Shown: positions 1-12,818 of the stretch, piece after piece
Layout of the letters: each line of letters opens with the position of its first letter
How positions within the stretch are numbered: the first letter of the stretch is position 1
Position numbers and translations under genes: made by a program
Notes under the pieces: generated by a model
Database searches by the model: none
Seen by the model: only the letters and a program-made list of their open reading frames with translations
Told to the model about the DNA's origin: nothing
DNA from: Streptomyces chrestomyceticus JCM 4735
GTDB lineage: Bacteria > Actinomycetota > Actinomycetes > Streptomycetales > Streptomycetaceae
Assembly (NCBI RefSeq): GCF_003865135.1
Contig: NZ_BHZC01000001.1
Location: 2,542,001 to 2,606,000, forward strand
Direction of reading: 5' to 3'
DNA: 64,000 nt

Positions 1-523
1 CCACGACGGGCCGTCCGGTCGCACGCTCGGCGGTGGCGTCCGCGTAGAACACGTCGTCCGCGGCATCCTGCTGCGCCCAGTAGGCCGCTTCGCCGAAGGA
101 CAGTTCGTGGGCGGCCCACGGGTGCAGCTCACCGGTGGTGAGCACCAGGATGTCGCTCGGCGCGCGTCCGGAGTCCAGCAGCAGGTCGACGGCCTCTTCG
201 GCGGCGTCGAGTGCGCCGTTCTGCGGGGCCGGGATCAGCTGGATCTGCGCTCCGGAAGCGGCGCCGGCGGCACCGGCGGTCGCAGTGGGCTGCTTGGGGC
301 CCGGGCGCTGCGCCGGAGGAGCGCCGGCCGGCCCGCGGGACGGCGTGGCGGGTCCGGGCTTGCCGGGGCGGGCGCTGGCCGCGGGGGCACCGCGCGGAGG
401 CGCGGGGCGGGGACCGGGACCAGGAACAGGACGGGGGGTCGACGCGGTGCGGCCGGCGGCCGGAGTTGCGCGGGGACCCGGGACACTCTCGTGAATCTGA
501 GGCTCCTCGGGGATGAGAGGCAT
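1..523 (-). CDS. Helicase C-terminal-like hypothetical protein (partial)
   Basis: The reading frame opens at an ATG at 523 and runs off the left edge with no stop, so only about 174 residues are visible. The first 75 or so residues are a Pro/Ala/Gly/Arg-rich, probably disordered linker. A folded part follows: IQLIPAPQNGALDAAEEAVD, then DILVLTTGELHPWAAHEL, then VFYADATAERATGRPVVV at the edge. The pattern of a residue-rich loop, a DxLVLTTG strand and a late RPVVV strand resembles the end of UvrD-like helicase C-terminal domains, but no Walker motif is visible. A stand-alone helicase-tail protein is therefore possible, and I do not claim helicase activity. It lies 66 bp downstream of rnhB on the same strand. 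No clear ribosome binding site precedes the ATG. Confidence 0.6.
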   Translation of the reverse strand, partial: MPLIPEEPQIHESVPGPRATPAAGRTASTPRPVPGPGPRPAPPRGAPAASARPGKPGPATPSRGPAGAPPAQRPGPKQPTATAGAAGAASGAQIQLIPAPQNGALDAAEEAVDLLLDSGRAPSDILVLTTGELHPWAAHELSFGEAAYWAQQDAADDVFYADATAERATGRPVV

Positions 524-589
524 AAAAGGATGTCTATCAAACGTAGGTGCGGAACACGTCATCGGGTACCGAATTCATGCCCGCACCGC

Positions 590-1291
590 TCAGAAGTCGA
601 AGCCGAGTTGGCCACCGGCCTCCAGAGCGGCTGCTTCGGGGGTGCTGCGCACCTTCTTCAGGTGGCGCCAGCGGGGCAGGGCGTCCATGTAGGACCACGA
701 CACCCGGTGGTAGGCCGTGGGGCCGTACTCCTCCAGCGCCGTACGATGCGCCGGCGACGGGTACCCGGCGTTGTCCGCGAAGGCGAAGTCGGCGTGTACG
801 CCCACCAGTTCACCCATCATCGTGTCGCGCCGGACCTTGGCGAGCACGGAGGCCGCGGCCACCGCGATGCAGGACTGGTCACCCTTGATGACCGTCCGGA
901 CCTTCCAGGGACCGCCGAGGTAGTCGTGCTTGCCGTCGAGGATGACCGCGTCCGGACGGACCGGCAGCGCCTCCAGGGCGCGTACGGCCGCGAGCCGCAG
1001 TGCCGCGGTCATGCCCAGGTCGTCGATCTCCTCCGGGGAGGCGTGCCCCAGGGCGTGCGCCGTGACCCAGCCGTCGAGCACTTCCGCGAGTTCGTTGCGT
1101 CGCTTGGGTGTCAGCAGCTTGGAATCGGTGAGTCCGTCCGGCGGGCGGCGCAGTCCGGTGATGGCTGCGCAGACGCTGACCGGGCCGGCCCAGGCGCCGC
1201 GCCCGACTTCGTCCACCCCAGCGATGATCTTGGCGCCCGTGGTGGCGCGAAGCGATCGCTCGACGGTGTGGGTTGGGGGCTCGTACGGCAT
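590..1291 (-). CDS. rnhB: Ribonuclease HII
   Basis: Endonuclease that cleaves the RNA strand of RNA/DNA hybrids and nicks at ribonucleotides misincorporated in DNA. The 233-residue protein carries the RNase HII signature with the acidic pair Asp27-Glu28 in [13 protein letters not shown], a further Asp119 in ILDGKHDYL, and the block [18 protein letters not shown] that holds the fourth acidic residue. These are the expected metal-binding acids, so the enzyme looks intact. The frame is open upstream to 1372, but I place the start at the ATG at 1291 ([14 protein letters not shown]) because the extra 27 residues are Arg-rich and do not belong to the fold. The next downstream gene on the same strand starts 66 bp away. 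Confidence 0.95.
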   Translation of the reverse strand: MPYEPPTHTVERSLRATTGAKIIAGVDEVGRGAWAGPVSVCAAITGLRRPPDGLTDSKLLTPKRRNELAEVLDGWVTAHALGHASPEEIDDLGMTAALRLAAVRALEALPVRPDAVILDGKHDYLGGPWKVRTVIKGDQSCIAVAAASVLAKVRRDTMMGELVGVHADFAFADNAGYPSPAHRTALEEYGPTAYHRVSWSYMDALPRWRHLKKVRSTPEAAALEAGGQLGFDF

Positions 1292-1647
1292 GGCGCCAGC
1301 AAGCGTACGCCTAATCCCGGCGGCCGTGCGCACCGGGTGCCGCCTGACCGCAGCACTCCTGTCGCCGATCATCGATAACAGCCCGGGGAGACGGTGACAC
1401 GGGCGCTGATCAGCGACTTTCCGATCAGGGGCTTCCGGGAGGGCGGCCTGTCGGGGGCGTAGGCGCCTCCCCGGTCAGGGGATAGATCAACTATGCGCCC
1501 GGCGGGCATTCTTGATCCCGGCGGCCAGCCCGCCCCTGATCTCCCGCGCCACGGGCCCAGCCAGGTGGCCACGGCCCAGTCGACGCCCCGGCCTCCCCCG
1601 TTACGGCGCCACCGGAGAGCCACTGTGCCCAGCCGGAGAGCTCCTGC
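1292..1647. other. Intergenic region upstream of rnhB
   Basis: This gap holds the leader of rnhB and the region downstream of the ADP-ribosylglycohydrolase gene. I see no convincing ORF, RNA gene or repeat. GC-rich frames are open here but have no recognisable protein content. Confidence 0.5.
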
Positions 1648-2553
1648 TCACCCGGAGAGCTTCGGCAGCCAGCTCGGGAGCGGTTCCGTGCGGTCCGTCC
1701 AGTCCTGGGGCGGTGCGGCGCCACCCGCCGCGACGATCCCGCCCACGATGGCGCAGGTCGTGTCCACGTCCCCGCCCGCCTGTGCGGTGGCCCACAACGC
1801 CTGCTCGAAGTCGCCGAGGTGGCGCGCGGCGGCCCACAGCGTGAACGGGACGGTGTCGTGAGCGCTGGTCCTGCGCCCGCAGCCCAGCACTGCGGCGACC
1901 GTGCCGGCGTTGCCGTAGTCGAGCATGTCCCGGGCCCGCCGCAGACCGGCCTGTACGGCGCTGCGCGGGATCAGCGCCAGCACGCCGTCCAGCAGTGCCT
2001 CGGGGGCGGGCTTACGGCCGGGGGCGGCGGCCAGCGCGGCCGCGGCGGCCACCGCCATCGCACCGACCACCGCTTCCCGGTGCTGGTGGGTGGTGTAGGC
2101 GGAGATCTCGGCCTGGTGGGTCGCCTGCTCGGGGTCGTCCGCGTACCACGCGCCGAGCGGGGCGATGCGCATGGCCGCGCCGTTGCCCCAGGAGCCCTGG
2201 CCGTTGAAGAGCGCCGAGGCCAGCTCGCGCCAGTCGCCGCCCTCCCGGACCAGGCGGAGCATGCGGTTCACGGCCGGGCCGTAGCCGCGGTCGAAGTCGT
2301 GGTGGTCGGCGAAGGACCGGGCGAGGGCGTCCTGGTCGATACGGCCGTGGTCCGCGAGCACGGCGACGACCGAGCAGGCCATCTCCGTGTCGTCGGTCCA
2401 CTGCCACGGCGACGGCGGCAGCTCACGGCGTTTCAGGTGGGGGTAGTTGGCGGGAACGAAGAACTGGGAGCCGAGGGCATCGCCCAGGGAAAGTCCGCGC
2501 AGGCTGCTGAGGGCCCGCTCGAAGCGGTCTGCGTCACGGTGGTCGGCGCTCAT
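1648..2553 (-). CDS. ADP-ribosylglycohydrolase family protein
   Basis: Member of the dinitrogenase-reductase-activating-glycohydrolase (DraG/ARH) fold, whose characterised members remove ADP-ribose from proteins or small molecules using two metal ions. The 301-residue protein has the family's first motif GLSLGDALGS (about residues 20-29), the metal-binding WTDDTEM (52-58) and the late GGDVDTTCAIVGGIVA, where the Asp residues supply further metal ligands. GQGSWGNGAAMRIAPLG in the middle is also typical. All key acidic residues are present. Its start lies 11 bp after the stop of the upstream histidine phosphatase, so the two are probably co-transcribed. The physiological substrate cannot be read from the sequence. 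Confidence 0.88.
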   Translation of the reverse strand: MSADHRDADRFERALSSLRGLSLGDALGSQFFVPANYPHLKRRELPPSPWQWTDDTEMACSVVAVLADHGRIDQDALARSFADHHDFDRGYGPAVNRMLRLVREGGDWRELASALFNGQGSWGNGAAMRIAPLGAWYADDPEQATHQAEISAYTTHQHREAVVGAMAVAAAAALAAAPGRKPAPEALLDGVLALIPRSAVQAGLRRARDMLDYGNAGTVAAVLGCGRRTSAHDTVPFTLWAAARHLGDFEQALWATAQAGGDVDTTCAIVGGIVAAGGAAPPQDWTDRTEPLPSWLPKLSG

Positions 2554-2564
2554 CGGTGTGCACT

Positions 2565-3224
2565 CTAACCGGTGATGCCGTACGACTCCGGTTCACACCA
2601 GCGCTCGAACGGCCGGTCCAGCGTGTACCGGCCGTCCGGGCCCAGGAGCAGTGAGCGCCATTCCGCGTTCCCCGGGTTGGACAGGGATTCGAACTCCGCC
2701 ACGGTCCAGTGGAACCACCGCATGCAGAAGAGCCGCATGGTCAGCCCGTGGGTGACGATCAGGACGTTGGGCGGGTGGTCCGGCTGCTCGAAGCTGCGCC
2801 ACAGGCTCTCCAGGAACGCGCCCACCCGGTCGTACACATCGGCGCCGGACTCCCCCTGCGCGAAGCGGTAGAAGAAGTGGCCGTAGGCGTCACGGTAGAC
2901 CTTCTGCAGACGTACGTCTTCGCGGTCCTGCCAGTTCCCCCAGTCCTGCTCGCGCAGCCGCGGCTCCTCGCGGACCCGGACCCGGTCCATGTCGAGGCCG
3001 AGCGCCTGGAAGGTCTGGTGCGTGCGGCGGTACGGCGACACGTACGCGGAGATCCCCTCGTCGCCGAACATCGCACGCAGCGGACCGCCGGCCTCCTCGG
3101 CCTGCCGCAGCCCGTCCTTGGTCAGGCTCAGCGCATGGTCGGGCTCCCGTTCGTAGACCGTGTCGTCGGCGTTCCCCTCCGATTCTCCGTGGCGGATGAG
3201 GACGATGCGTCGGGGCCGTGCCAT
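2565..3224 (-). CDS. Histidine phosphatase family protein (phosphoglycerate mutase-like)
   Basis: 219 residues with the histidine-phosphatase hallmark IRHGESEGN (RHG at 11-13, the phospho-accepting His12) and the second catalytic His in VTHGLTMRLF near residue 155. YRRTHQTFQAL and LREQDWGNWQ are further conserved phosphate-pocket and lid segments of the family. The members range from phosphoglycerate mutases to broad phosphatases; nothing here fixes the substrate. It is the first gene of a likely two-gene unit with the ADP-ribosylglycohydrolase gene, separated by 11 bp. The pairing suggests a shared role in nucleotide or ADP-ribose metabolism, which is only inference. Confidence 0.88.
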   Translation of the reverse strand: MARPRRIVLIRHGESEGNADDTVYEREPDHALSLTKDGLRQAEEAGGPLRAMFGDEGISAYVSPYRRTHQTFQALGLDMDRVRVREEPRLREQDWGNWQDREDVRLQKVYRDAYGHFFYRFAQGESGADVYDRVGAFLESLWRSFEQPDHPPNVLIVTHGLTMRLFCMRWFHWTVAEFESLSNPGNAEWRSLLLGPDGRYTLDRPFERWCEPESYGITG

Positions 3225-3299
3225 GCCGCCACCCTAAAACGGTTGCTCTGTACATGCCTCATGCCCGGGTACCCCGCTGCCGCCGACCCAGCCGCACCG

Positions 3300-4958
<1,659 letters not shown>

Positions 4959-5003
4959 GCGGGCCCCCTGACTCGTCGGTGCGGCACCGCACCGACGAAC
5001 TCA

Positions 5004-5023
5004 AACGCTACGCTTGTAGCATT
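5004..5023. promoter_or_regulatory. TetR operator candidate between ABC-F and TetR genes
   Basis: A 20-bp near-perfect inverted repeat: the arms AACGCTAC and GTAGCATT flank GCTT and match at 7 of 8 positions, with the inner five pairs perfect. It lies 45 bp upstream of the ABC-F start and about 50 bp upstream of the TetR start, so one bound repressor dimer could control both divergent promoters. The size and symmetry fit TetR-family operators. Confidence 0.6.
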
Positions 5024-5070
5024 ACGTCGATGATGACACAGTCGCCGCACTAACACAACAGGAGTTGCAG

Positions 5071-5780
5071 TTGTCCAGAACCCCGGAGCCCCCGACCCCC
5101 GGGCCCGGCACCCGCCGCCCGGGCGGGCGCACCGCCCGCACCCGCGCCGCCGTCCGCGACGCCGTGCTGGCCGGCCTGGTCGAACACGGCTACCCCGGCC
5201 TGACCGTCGAGTACGTCGCAGAGCATTCGGGGTGCACAAGACGACGCTCTACCGCCGCTGGGGCAGCCTCGAAGGGCTGCTGGCCGACGCTCTCGACCTG
5301 GCCGGCGAAGACAACTGGACGCCGCCCGACACCGGATCGCTGGAAGGCGATCTGCGGGCGCTCGCCCGCGAGGTGGTGGAGTCGTTCACCGATCCCGCCA
5401 CGTCGGTCTCCGGCTCCGCGATCATCGCGGCCGCTTTCCAGTCGCAGCGGGCCGCCGACGCGTTGAGCGCCTACTACGGGGAGCGCTTCAAGCGCTGCGA
5501 GCCCTTGGTGCAGCGCGCGGTCGAACGCGGCGAGCTCCCGGCCGCCCGGGAGGAAGGCATCGACGCCGGAGCGCTTGCGCGCGCCGCGTGCGCACCGCTC
5601 TTCTTCCGCCTCTTCATCACCCGCGAACCGGTCGACGAGCGCACCGCCGACCAGGCTGCCGCGGCGGCGGTGGCAGCCGCGCATGCCGGAGTTTTCACCC
5701 CGCCGAGCGGTGCGGCGCGCGCCGCGTCAGACAGCGGAGCGAGCGCAGCCAAGGAGACCGGCACGACCACGGAGCCGTGA
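5071..5780 (+). pseudogene. TetR/AcrR family regulator, frameshifted
   Basis: The frame from the TTG at 5071 (six bases after AGGAG at 5060-5064) encodes RTRAAVRDAVLAGLVEHGYPGLTVEYVAEHSG, the first part of a TetR helix-turn-helix. After the G run at 5229-5232 the match jumps frame: the frame that runs from 5232 to 5780 continues exactly as expected with VHKTTLYRRWGSLEGLL and then a full TetR C-terminal ligand-binding domain. One extra G in that run would restore a single protein of about 236 residues. The break falls in the recognition helix. The gene is divergent from the ABC-F gene and is its likely repressor. Either the gene is really broken, which would leave the ABC-F gene unrepressed, or the missing G is a sequencing error. 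Confidence 0.85.
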
Positions 5781-5961
5781 ACACGAACCGAGCGTCCACC
5801 CAGCCGTGAACCGACTGCCCGCACCCACCCGGGCGAACGTGCTCACGCCGCCCTGGAGAAGGCATCCGTACCGCCCTGAGCGAAGGCGTCCGCACCGCCA
5901 TGAAGAGGGGTGCACACACCGCCGGAAGCAGCACCCAGCACCCCACCACAAGCCGCGCCAC

Positions 5962-6603
5962 TCACACCGTCCACGACGGTTCGAGATCGGCCACATCGCC
6001 CGTCACGGCCCGCACGTCGGCCTCCGTCTGCGCGCGGAGGCCGAGCCGTTCCACCCGCTCCGGTCGGTACTTCCCCCGCTCGGCCGCCGACTCCCACATC
6101 GACAGGATCAAGAACTCTTCCCCCGGCGCGCGCCCCATCAACCCGCGCAGCATCCCCGGGGAGCCGGCCATGGCCGGATTCCACACCTTCTCCTGCATCA
6201 GCATGAAGTGGTCCACCCGGTCGGCGCGCACTTGGCAGTGCGCCATCCGCAGCACGTCGGCGTCGGCGAACACCGGCTGGAAGCCGACCTTCACGTCGAG
6301 TTCGTACTCGAACAGGCGCACCCGGGAGTCCTTGAACGTGCCCACCTGGGCCGCCGCCAGCCGGTCGTGCGAGCGCGCCATGAAGGAGTCGTAGAACGCC
6401 CTGCTCTCCCAGAAGGCGACCAGATGCGCGACCGACGGCCGCGTCCGGCTCCACCCGCCGCCCTGCCCACGGAAGCCCGGCTCACCGAGCAGCCCCGCCC
6501 ATTTCCGCTGCCCCCTCTCGAACCCCCGGCGGTCCACGACCGTGCATCTAATCCACTTGACCAGCACCGCGCCATCGTACGGCTCAGCGGGGCCCGGCAT
6601 CAC
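5962..6603 (-). CDS. DUF4937 / YdbC-like protein
   Basis: Protein of up to 213 residues that begins its recognisable part with LVKWIRCTV and contains FWESRAFYDSFMARSHD, VLRMAHCQVRADRVDHFMLMQEKVWNPAMAGSPGM and EEFLILSMWESAAERGKY. The repeated Trp-rich beta-strand pattern resembles a dimeric alpha/beta-barrel (antibiotic-monooxygenase-like) fold, and I recognise the family as DUF4937/YdbC, whose function is unknown. The annotated ATG gives a poorly conserved lead of about 13 residues; the GTG just before LVKWIRC is an alternative start. It stands alone between the TetR remnant and the amidase gene. Confidence 0.7.
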   Translation of the reverse strand: MMPGPAEPYDGAVLVKWIRCTVVDRRGFERGQRKWAGLLGEPGFRGQGGGWSRTRPSVAHLVAFWESRAFYDSFMARSHDRLAAAQVGTFKDSRVRLFEYELDVKVGFQPVFADADVLRMAHCQVRADRVDHFMLMQEKVWNPAMAGSPGMLRGLMGRAPGEEFLILSMWESAAERGKYRPERVERLGLRAQTEADVRAVTGDVADLEPSWTV

Positions 6604-6635
6604 CGCGCGTCACGCTCCCACCACACCGAACTCCC

Positions 6636-8063
6636 CTACGGACGCGGGTCGATGGGAGTGATCACTCCGAGCCTCCGCTCCACGGCCTCGGCAGCCTCCA
6701 GACACAGATCCTCCCGGTAGGCGCGGCCGACGAGCTGCACGCCGTACGGGAGTCCCGCCACCACCCCGGTCGGCACGGCCACCGCCGGGACGCCCACGAA
6801 GCTCGTGGCCGTGCACAGGCGCATCGCCCGCTGGACGCGCGCGTGCCCCTCCTGGTCACGCACCTCCAGCCCCGGCTCGAAGGGCGGCTCGGTGAAGACG
6901 GGCGCCAGCAACAGGGGGTAGGTGTCGAGGAACTCCGCCCACGCCCTCTGGATGCCGAGCCGTGCGCCGGTCAGGCGGAGGTATTCCGGCACGTCCATCC
7001 GGAGGGCGTCCCCCGCCGCCTCCATCGACATCTCGATGTAGCCATGCCCTTCCTTGCCCAGGAGGTTGCGCACCACGGGCCAAGTGGGGGCGAATTCGGC
7101 CAACGTCATACGGCCGTACACCTCAAGCGCTTCATCCAGACGCGGTACGTCCGGGACCTCGCTGACCTCGTACCCGGCGTCGCGCAGCGCGTCCGCCGCG
7201 TCCTCGACAGCCTTGCGCACCGAGGGATGGACACCCGCGCCGCCCGGGTCGGTGACCATCGCGACCTTCGCCGGCCGCGGCAGCTCCGCACCGTACAGGG
7301 GCACCGGCACGGCCCTCGGGTCCCGCGGATCGGTACCCGCGAGCGCTTCGTAGGCCAGGCGCAGATCGCCGACCGTACGGGCCAGCGGGCCGTCGACCAC
7401 CAGCACCTGTGTGGCGAGTGCGGGGTCCTCCGCGCCCATGCGGTGATCGGCGGGGAAGCGCCCGTACGTGGGTTTCAGGCCCGCCACACCGCAGAAGGAC
7501 GCCGGCAGTCGCACCGATCCGCCGGAATCGTTGCCCAGTCCGATCGCGGCCATGCCGCTGGCCACGGCGGCGGCGTCGCCTCCGCTGGTCCCGCCCGGCG
7601 TGACACCGGACGCCCAGGGGTTGACGGTGTCCCCGTACAGCTCACTGCGCGTGTGGACGCCCGCGAGGACGAGCGTCGGCATGTTGCTGTGCCCGATCGG
7701 CACCGCACCAGCGGCGCGCAGCCGCGCCACCGGGGGCGCGTCGGAGCGCGCGACATGGTGGCGGAAGCGTTCCGCGCCGTACGTGGTCGGCACCCCTTCG
7801 ACGGCGGTGGTCTCCTTGACCGTGAAGGGCACACCGGCGAGCGGCCCCGGGTCCTCCCCCGCGGCGCGCCGCCGGTCCACCGCGGCCGCGTCCGCGCGCG
7901 CCCGGTCGGCGAGGAGCTGGGTGACGGCGTTGACGGCCGGGTTGACCTCGGCGATCCGCTCCAGATGGCACTCGGCCAGCTCGACGGCGGTGACCTCGCC
8001 GCTCCGTACGGCGGCCGCCTGGGCCTGGGCCGGCAGCTCCCACAGAGCCTGCTGCGCTCCCAC
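6636..8063 (-). CDS. Amidase signature family enzyme
   Basis: Hydrolase of the amidase signature family, which cleaves carboxamides through a Ser-cisSer-Lys triad. The 475-residue protein from the GTG at 8063 has Lys83 in PFTVKETTAVEG, the cis-Ser region TPGGTSGGDAAAVASG and the nucleophile region GLGNDSGGSVRLPASFCG. All three triad positions are occupied. I prefer the GTG at 8063, with GGGAG seven bases upstream, over an upstream in-frame start at 8111 that adds an Arg-rich stretch. The gene is divergent from a TetR regulator with a 14-bp palindrome between them. The physiological amide is unknown. Confidence 0.9.
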   Translation of the reverse strand: MGAQQALWELPAQAQAAAVRSGEVTAVELAECHLERIAEVNPAVNAVTQLLADRARADAAAVDRRRAAGEDPGPLAGVPFTVKETTAVEGVPTTYGAERFRHHVARSDAPPVARLRAAGAVPIGHSNMPTLVLAGVHTRSELYGDTVNPWASGVTPGGTSGGDAAAVASGMAAIGLGNDSGGSVRLPASFCGVAGLKPTYGRFPADHRMGAEDPALATQVLVVDGPLARTVGDLRLAYEALAGTDPRDPRAVPVPLYGAELPRPAKVAMVTDPGGAGVHPSVRKAVEDAADALRDAGYEVSEVPDVPRLDEALEVYGRMTLAEFAPTWPVVRNLLGKEGHGYIEMSMEAAGDALRMDVPEYLRLTGARLGIQRAWAEFLDTYPLLLAPVFTEPPFEPGLEVRDQEGHARVQRAMRLCTATSFVGVPAVAVPTGVVAGLPYGVQLVGRAYREDLCLEAAEAVERRLGVITPIDPRP

Positions 8064-8120
8064 TTCGCACTCCCTCGTCCTTGGACGTCGGCGACGGACA
8101 GGCCGCCGCACACACGTTCC

Positions 8121-8167
8121 GATGCAAGTGCATCACATCGTACCCTTGACATCGATACACACGCATC
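8121..8167. promoter_or_regulatory. Pair of operator candidates for the amidase/TetR divergent promoters
   Basis: GATGCAAGTGCATC at 8121-8134 is a perfect inverted repeat (GATGCA, AG, TGCATC). A related 14-mer, GATACACACGCATC at 8154-8167, matches it at 10 of 14 positions. The two sites are 33 bp apart, about three helical turns, in the 122 bp between the divergent starts. A TTGACA hexamer at 8146-8151 lies between them and may be a -35 element. Binding by the adjacent TetR protein is inference. Confidence 0.55.
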
Positions 8168-8185
8168 GCAATACGGGAGCGCCCC

Positions 8186-8773
8186 ATGCCCAAGCAGGTG
8201 GACCACGAGAGCCGCCGCCGGCAGATCGCCGAGGCCGTCTGCCGCCTCGCCGACGAGCACGGCCTGGAGGGCGTCACCCTCAGAGACGTGGCGGCGCGCG
8301 CCGACGTGTCCATGGGCGCGGTCCAGCGCTGCTTCCGCACCAAGGAGGAGATGCTGGTCTTCGCGCTCGGCCACATCGGGGCGCGGATCTCCGCCCGGGT
8401 GGCGGCGCGGCTCGCCGAGTCCCCGGCGCAGTCGGCCCGTACGGCACTCGGGCACGCGACCACCGAGATCTCCCTGCTGCGCGCCGAGCACCGGGCCGAG
8501 GCGCGCGTCTGGCTCGCCTTCGTCGCCCAGGCCGCGGTCAGCCCCGCGCTCGCCGAGATCCTGCGCGGCAACTACACGGGCCTGCACAGCCTGTTCACCC
8601 GCCTCATCGCCGAAGCCACCGGGACACCCGACGCGGAGCGCGAGGCGCGCACCCTCCTCGCCCTGACCGACGGCCTGACCACCCACGTCTTGATCGGCCA
8701 CCTCGCACCCGAGGCGGCACTCGACGCGCTGGACAGCCACTTGACGCGCCTCTGGGGAGAAACGGCCGCCTGA
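8186..8773 (+). CDS. TetR/AcrR family transcriptional regulator
   Basis: 195 residues. The N-terminal DNA-binding domain reads RRRQIAEAVCRLADEHGLEG, then VTLRDVAARADVSMGAVQRC and FRTKEEMLVFAL (about residues 10-60), a normal TetR helix-turn-helix. The rest is an all-helical ligand-binding domain with the sequence HRAEARVWLAFVAQAAVSP, resembling the BetI-like C-terminal domain class. The ATG at 8186 follows GGGAG closely. The gene is divergent from the amidase gene, with two related palindromes between them, so it probably represses that gene and itself, with the amidase substrate or product as a plausible ligand. Confidence 0.9.
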   Translation: MPKQVDHESRRRQIAEAVCRLADEHGLEGVTLRDVAARADVSMGAVQRCFRTKEEMLVFALGHIGARISARVAARLAESPAQSARTALGHATTEISLLRAEHRAEARVWLAFVAQAAVSPALAEILRGNYTGLHSLFTRLIAEATGTPDAEREARTLLALTDGLTTHVLIGHLAPEAALDALDSHLTRLWGETAA

Positions 8774-9112
8774 TCGGCCCTCCATGCACACAGTCCGCGA
8801 CGCGCGCCCTGCGACTCCACCGCCTCCGGCCTCCGACCTGGCGTCAACTTGCCGCCCAAGGCGCCCACATCGCGGCGCGGCCGCACAACGGCCCTGACCA
8901 GCGATCCAGCCTTCGCACCGCCCAACGCGCATAACCCGTACGGGTCACTGATGGTACTTCAGTCCTACTCGATACGTCGGAGTAGCAGTACGCGTACCAG
9001 TCCTGCCGACCGGACGGCGTCGCCCCGACCGCCGGGGCAGGGCTTGCGGAGCGTGACACCATGGAGGGAACGCCTTGCACAGCCCGGGAGTTGCAACACG
9101 GAAGGGATCTCT
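8774..9112. other. Intergenic region upstream of the TerD gene
   Basis: Holds the end of the TetR unit and the leader of the TerD gene. GGAAGGGA lies at 9100-9107, just before the GTG at 9113. No other gene, RNA or repeat is apparent. Confidence 0.5.
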
Positions 9113-9634
9113 GTGAGCAGCCTCAACAAAGGGATCGACAAAGTCGAAGTGACCCTCAAGTGGGACCCCAGCCCCGCAGGCGCTTCGGCCAACGACCTGG
9201 ACCTCATCGCCGCGACCTACACCAAGGACGACCCGCGCGGGGCACCCGACTACCTCGTGCACTTCGACAGCCGCTCGCCCGACGGCACCATCATCCTCAG
9301 CCGTGACAGCCGCACCGGCCTGGGTTTCGGCACCGACGAGGCCATGGTGCTGGAACTGAACCGGCTGGCGGACACCTACGCACGCGTGGTCGTCGGCGTG
9401 GCCATCCAGCAGCGCGGCGGACGCAAGACGTTCGGGGAAGTGGCCAACACCGCTTTCCGCGTCAACGAGGGATACGACGAACTGGCGGCGGGCGACTTCT
9501 CGGAGACCGCCGGCGCGACCGCGGCGGTGATAGCGGAATTCGAGCGGGACGGGTCGGACGAATGGCGGTTCCTTTCGACCGTACGGGGCTTCGACACCGA
9601 CCCGGAAACGTTCGTCACGGTCATGGGCGACTGA
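9113..9634 (+). CDS. TerD-family protein
   Basis: 173 residues beginning SSLNKGIDKVEVTLKWDPSP after a GTG at 9113, which has GGAAGGGA six to seven bases upstream. The frame is open further upstream, but the preceding residues are low-complexity and the TerD fold starts here. The family motif ANDLDLIAATYTKD (about residues 21-34) holds calcium-binding Asp residues, and a second block, FDSRSPDGTIILSRDSRTG, is also typical. TerD/CABP proteins are calcium-binding stress proteins linked to tellurite resistance and other envelope stresses. In streptomycetes many TerD paralogues occur, so the name does not imply tellurite resistance. It is a single-gene unit convergent with nrdJ. Confidence 0.88.
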   Translation: MSSLNKGIDKVEVTLKWDPSPAGASANDLDLIAATYTKDDPRGAPDYLVHFDSRSPDGTIILSRDSRTGLGFGTDEAMVLELNRLADTYARVVVGVAIQQRGGRKTFGEVANTAFRVNEGYDELAAGDFSETAGATAAVIAEFERDGSDEWRFLSTVRGFDTDPETFVTVMGD

Positions 9635-9758
9635 CGGACGGTATACGCCGAGACATCGGCGAAAACACTGTCGGGCGTGGGTAAGGCTCCGGCATTCCAC
9701 TGCGTCCCGCGGGCGGACCCGCACGGTCCGGGCACAAAGACGCAGGGTCGGGAAAACG

Positions 9759-9794
9759 CAGGGTGGGGATCCGGAATTCCGGATCCCCACCCTG
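9759..9794. terminator. Bidirectional terminator between TerD gene and nrdJ
   Basis: A 36-bp perfect palindrome centred on GAATTC with nested GGATCC sites on either side. In RNA it would fold into a stem of about 16 bp with a four-base AATT loop. It lies between convergent genes: 125 bp after the TerD stop and 29 bp after the nrdJ stop. It can therefore end transcription from both sides. No U-run follows, as is usual in this GC-rich group. Confidence 0.85.
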
Positions 9795-9822
9795 GTCAAT
9801 CAGTCACCCGAAGGTGCCGGTG

Positions 9823-12699
<2,877 letters not shown>

Positions 12700-12818
12700 T
12701 CCGCCTCCCTGTACGGGCAAACGCCCATATGTGCGCACTTCTTCCCGTGGCACGGTGTGTGTCTGTCTGGCACCAGGGCGCCTGCATTTGCCCTGGTCAG
12801 GTCTGTGATGTGCCGATC

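Noticed and set aside
12700..12818. Cobalamin riboswitch before nrdJ
   Set aside because: The gap is only 119 bp and lacks the B12-box pattern. NrdR boxes ahead of nrdR explain control.
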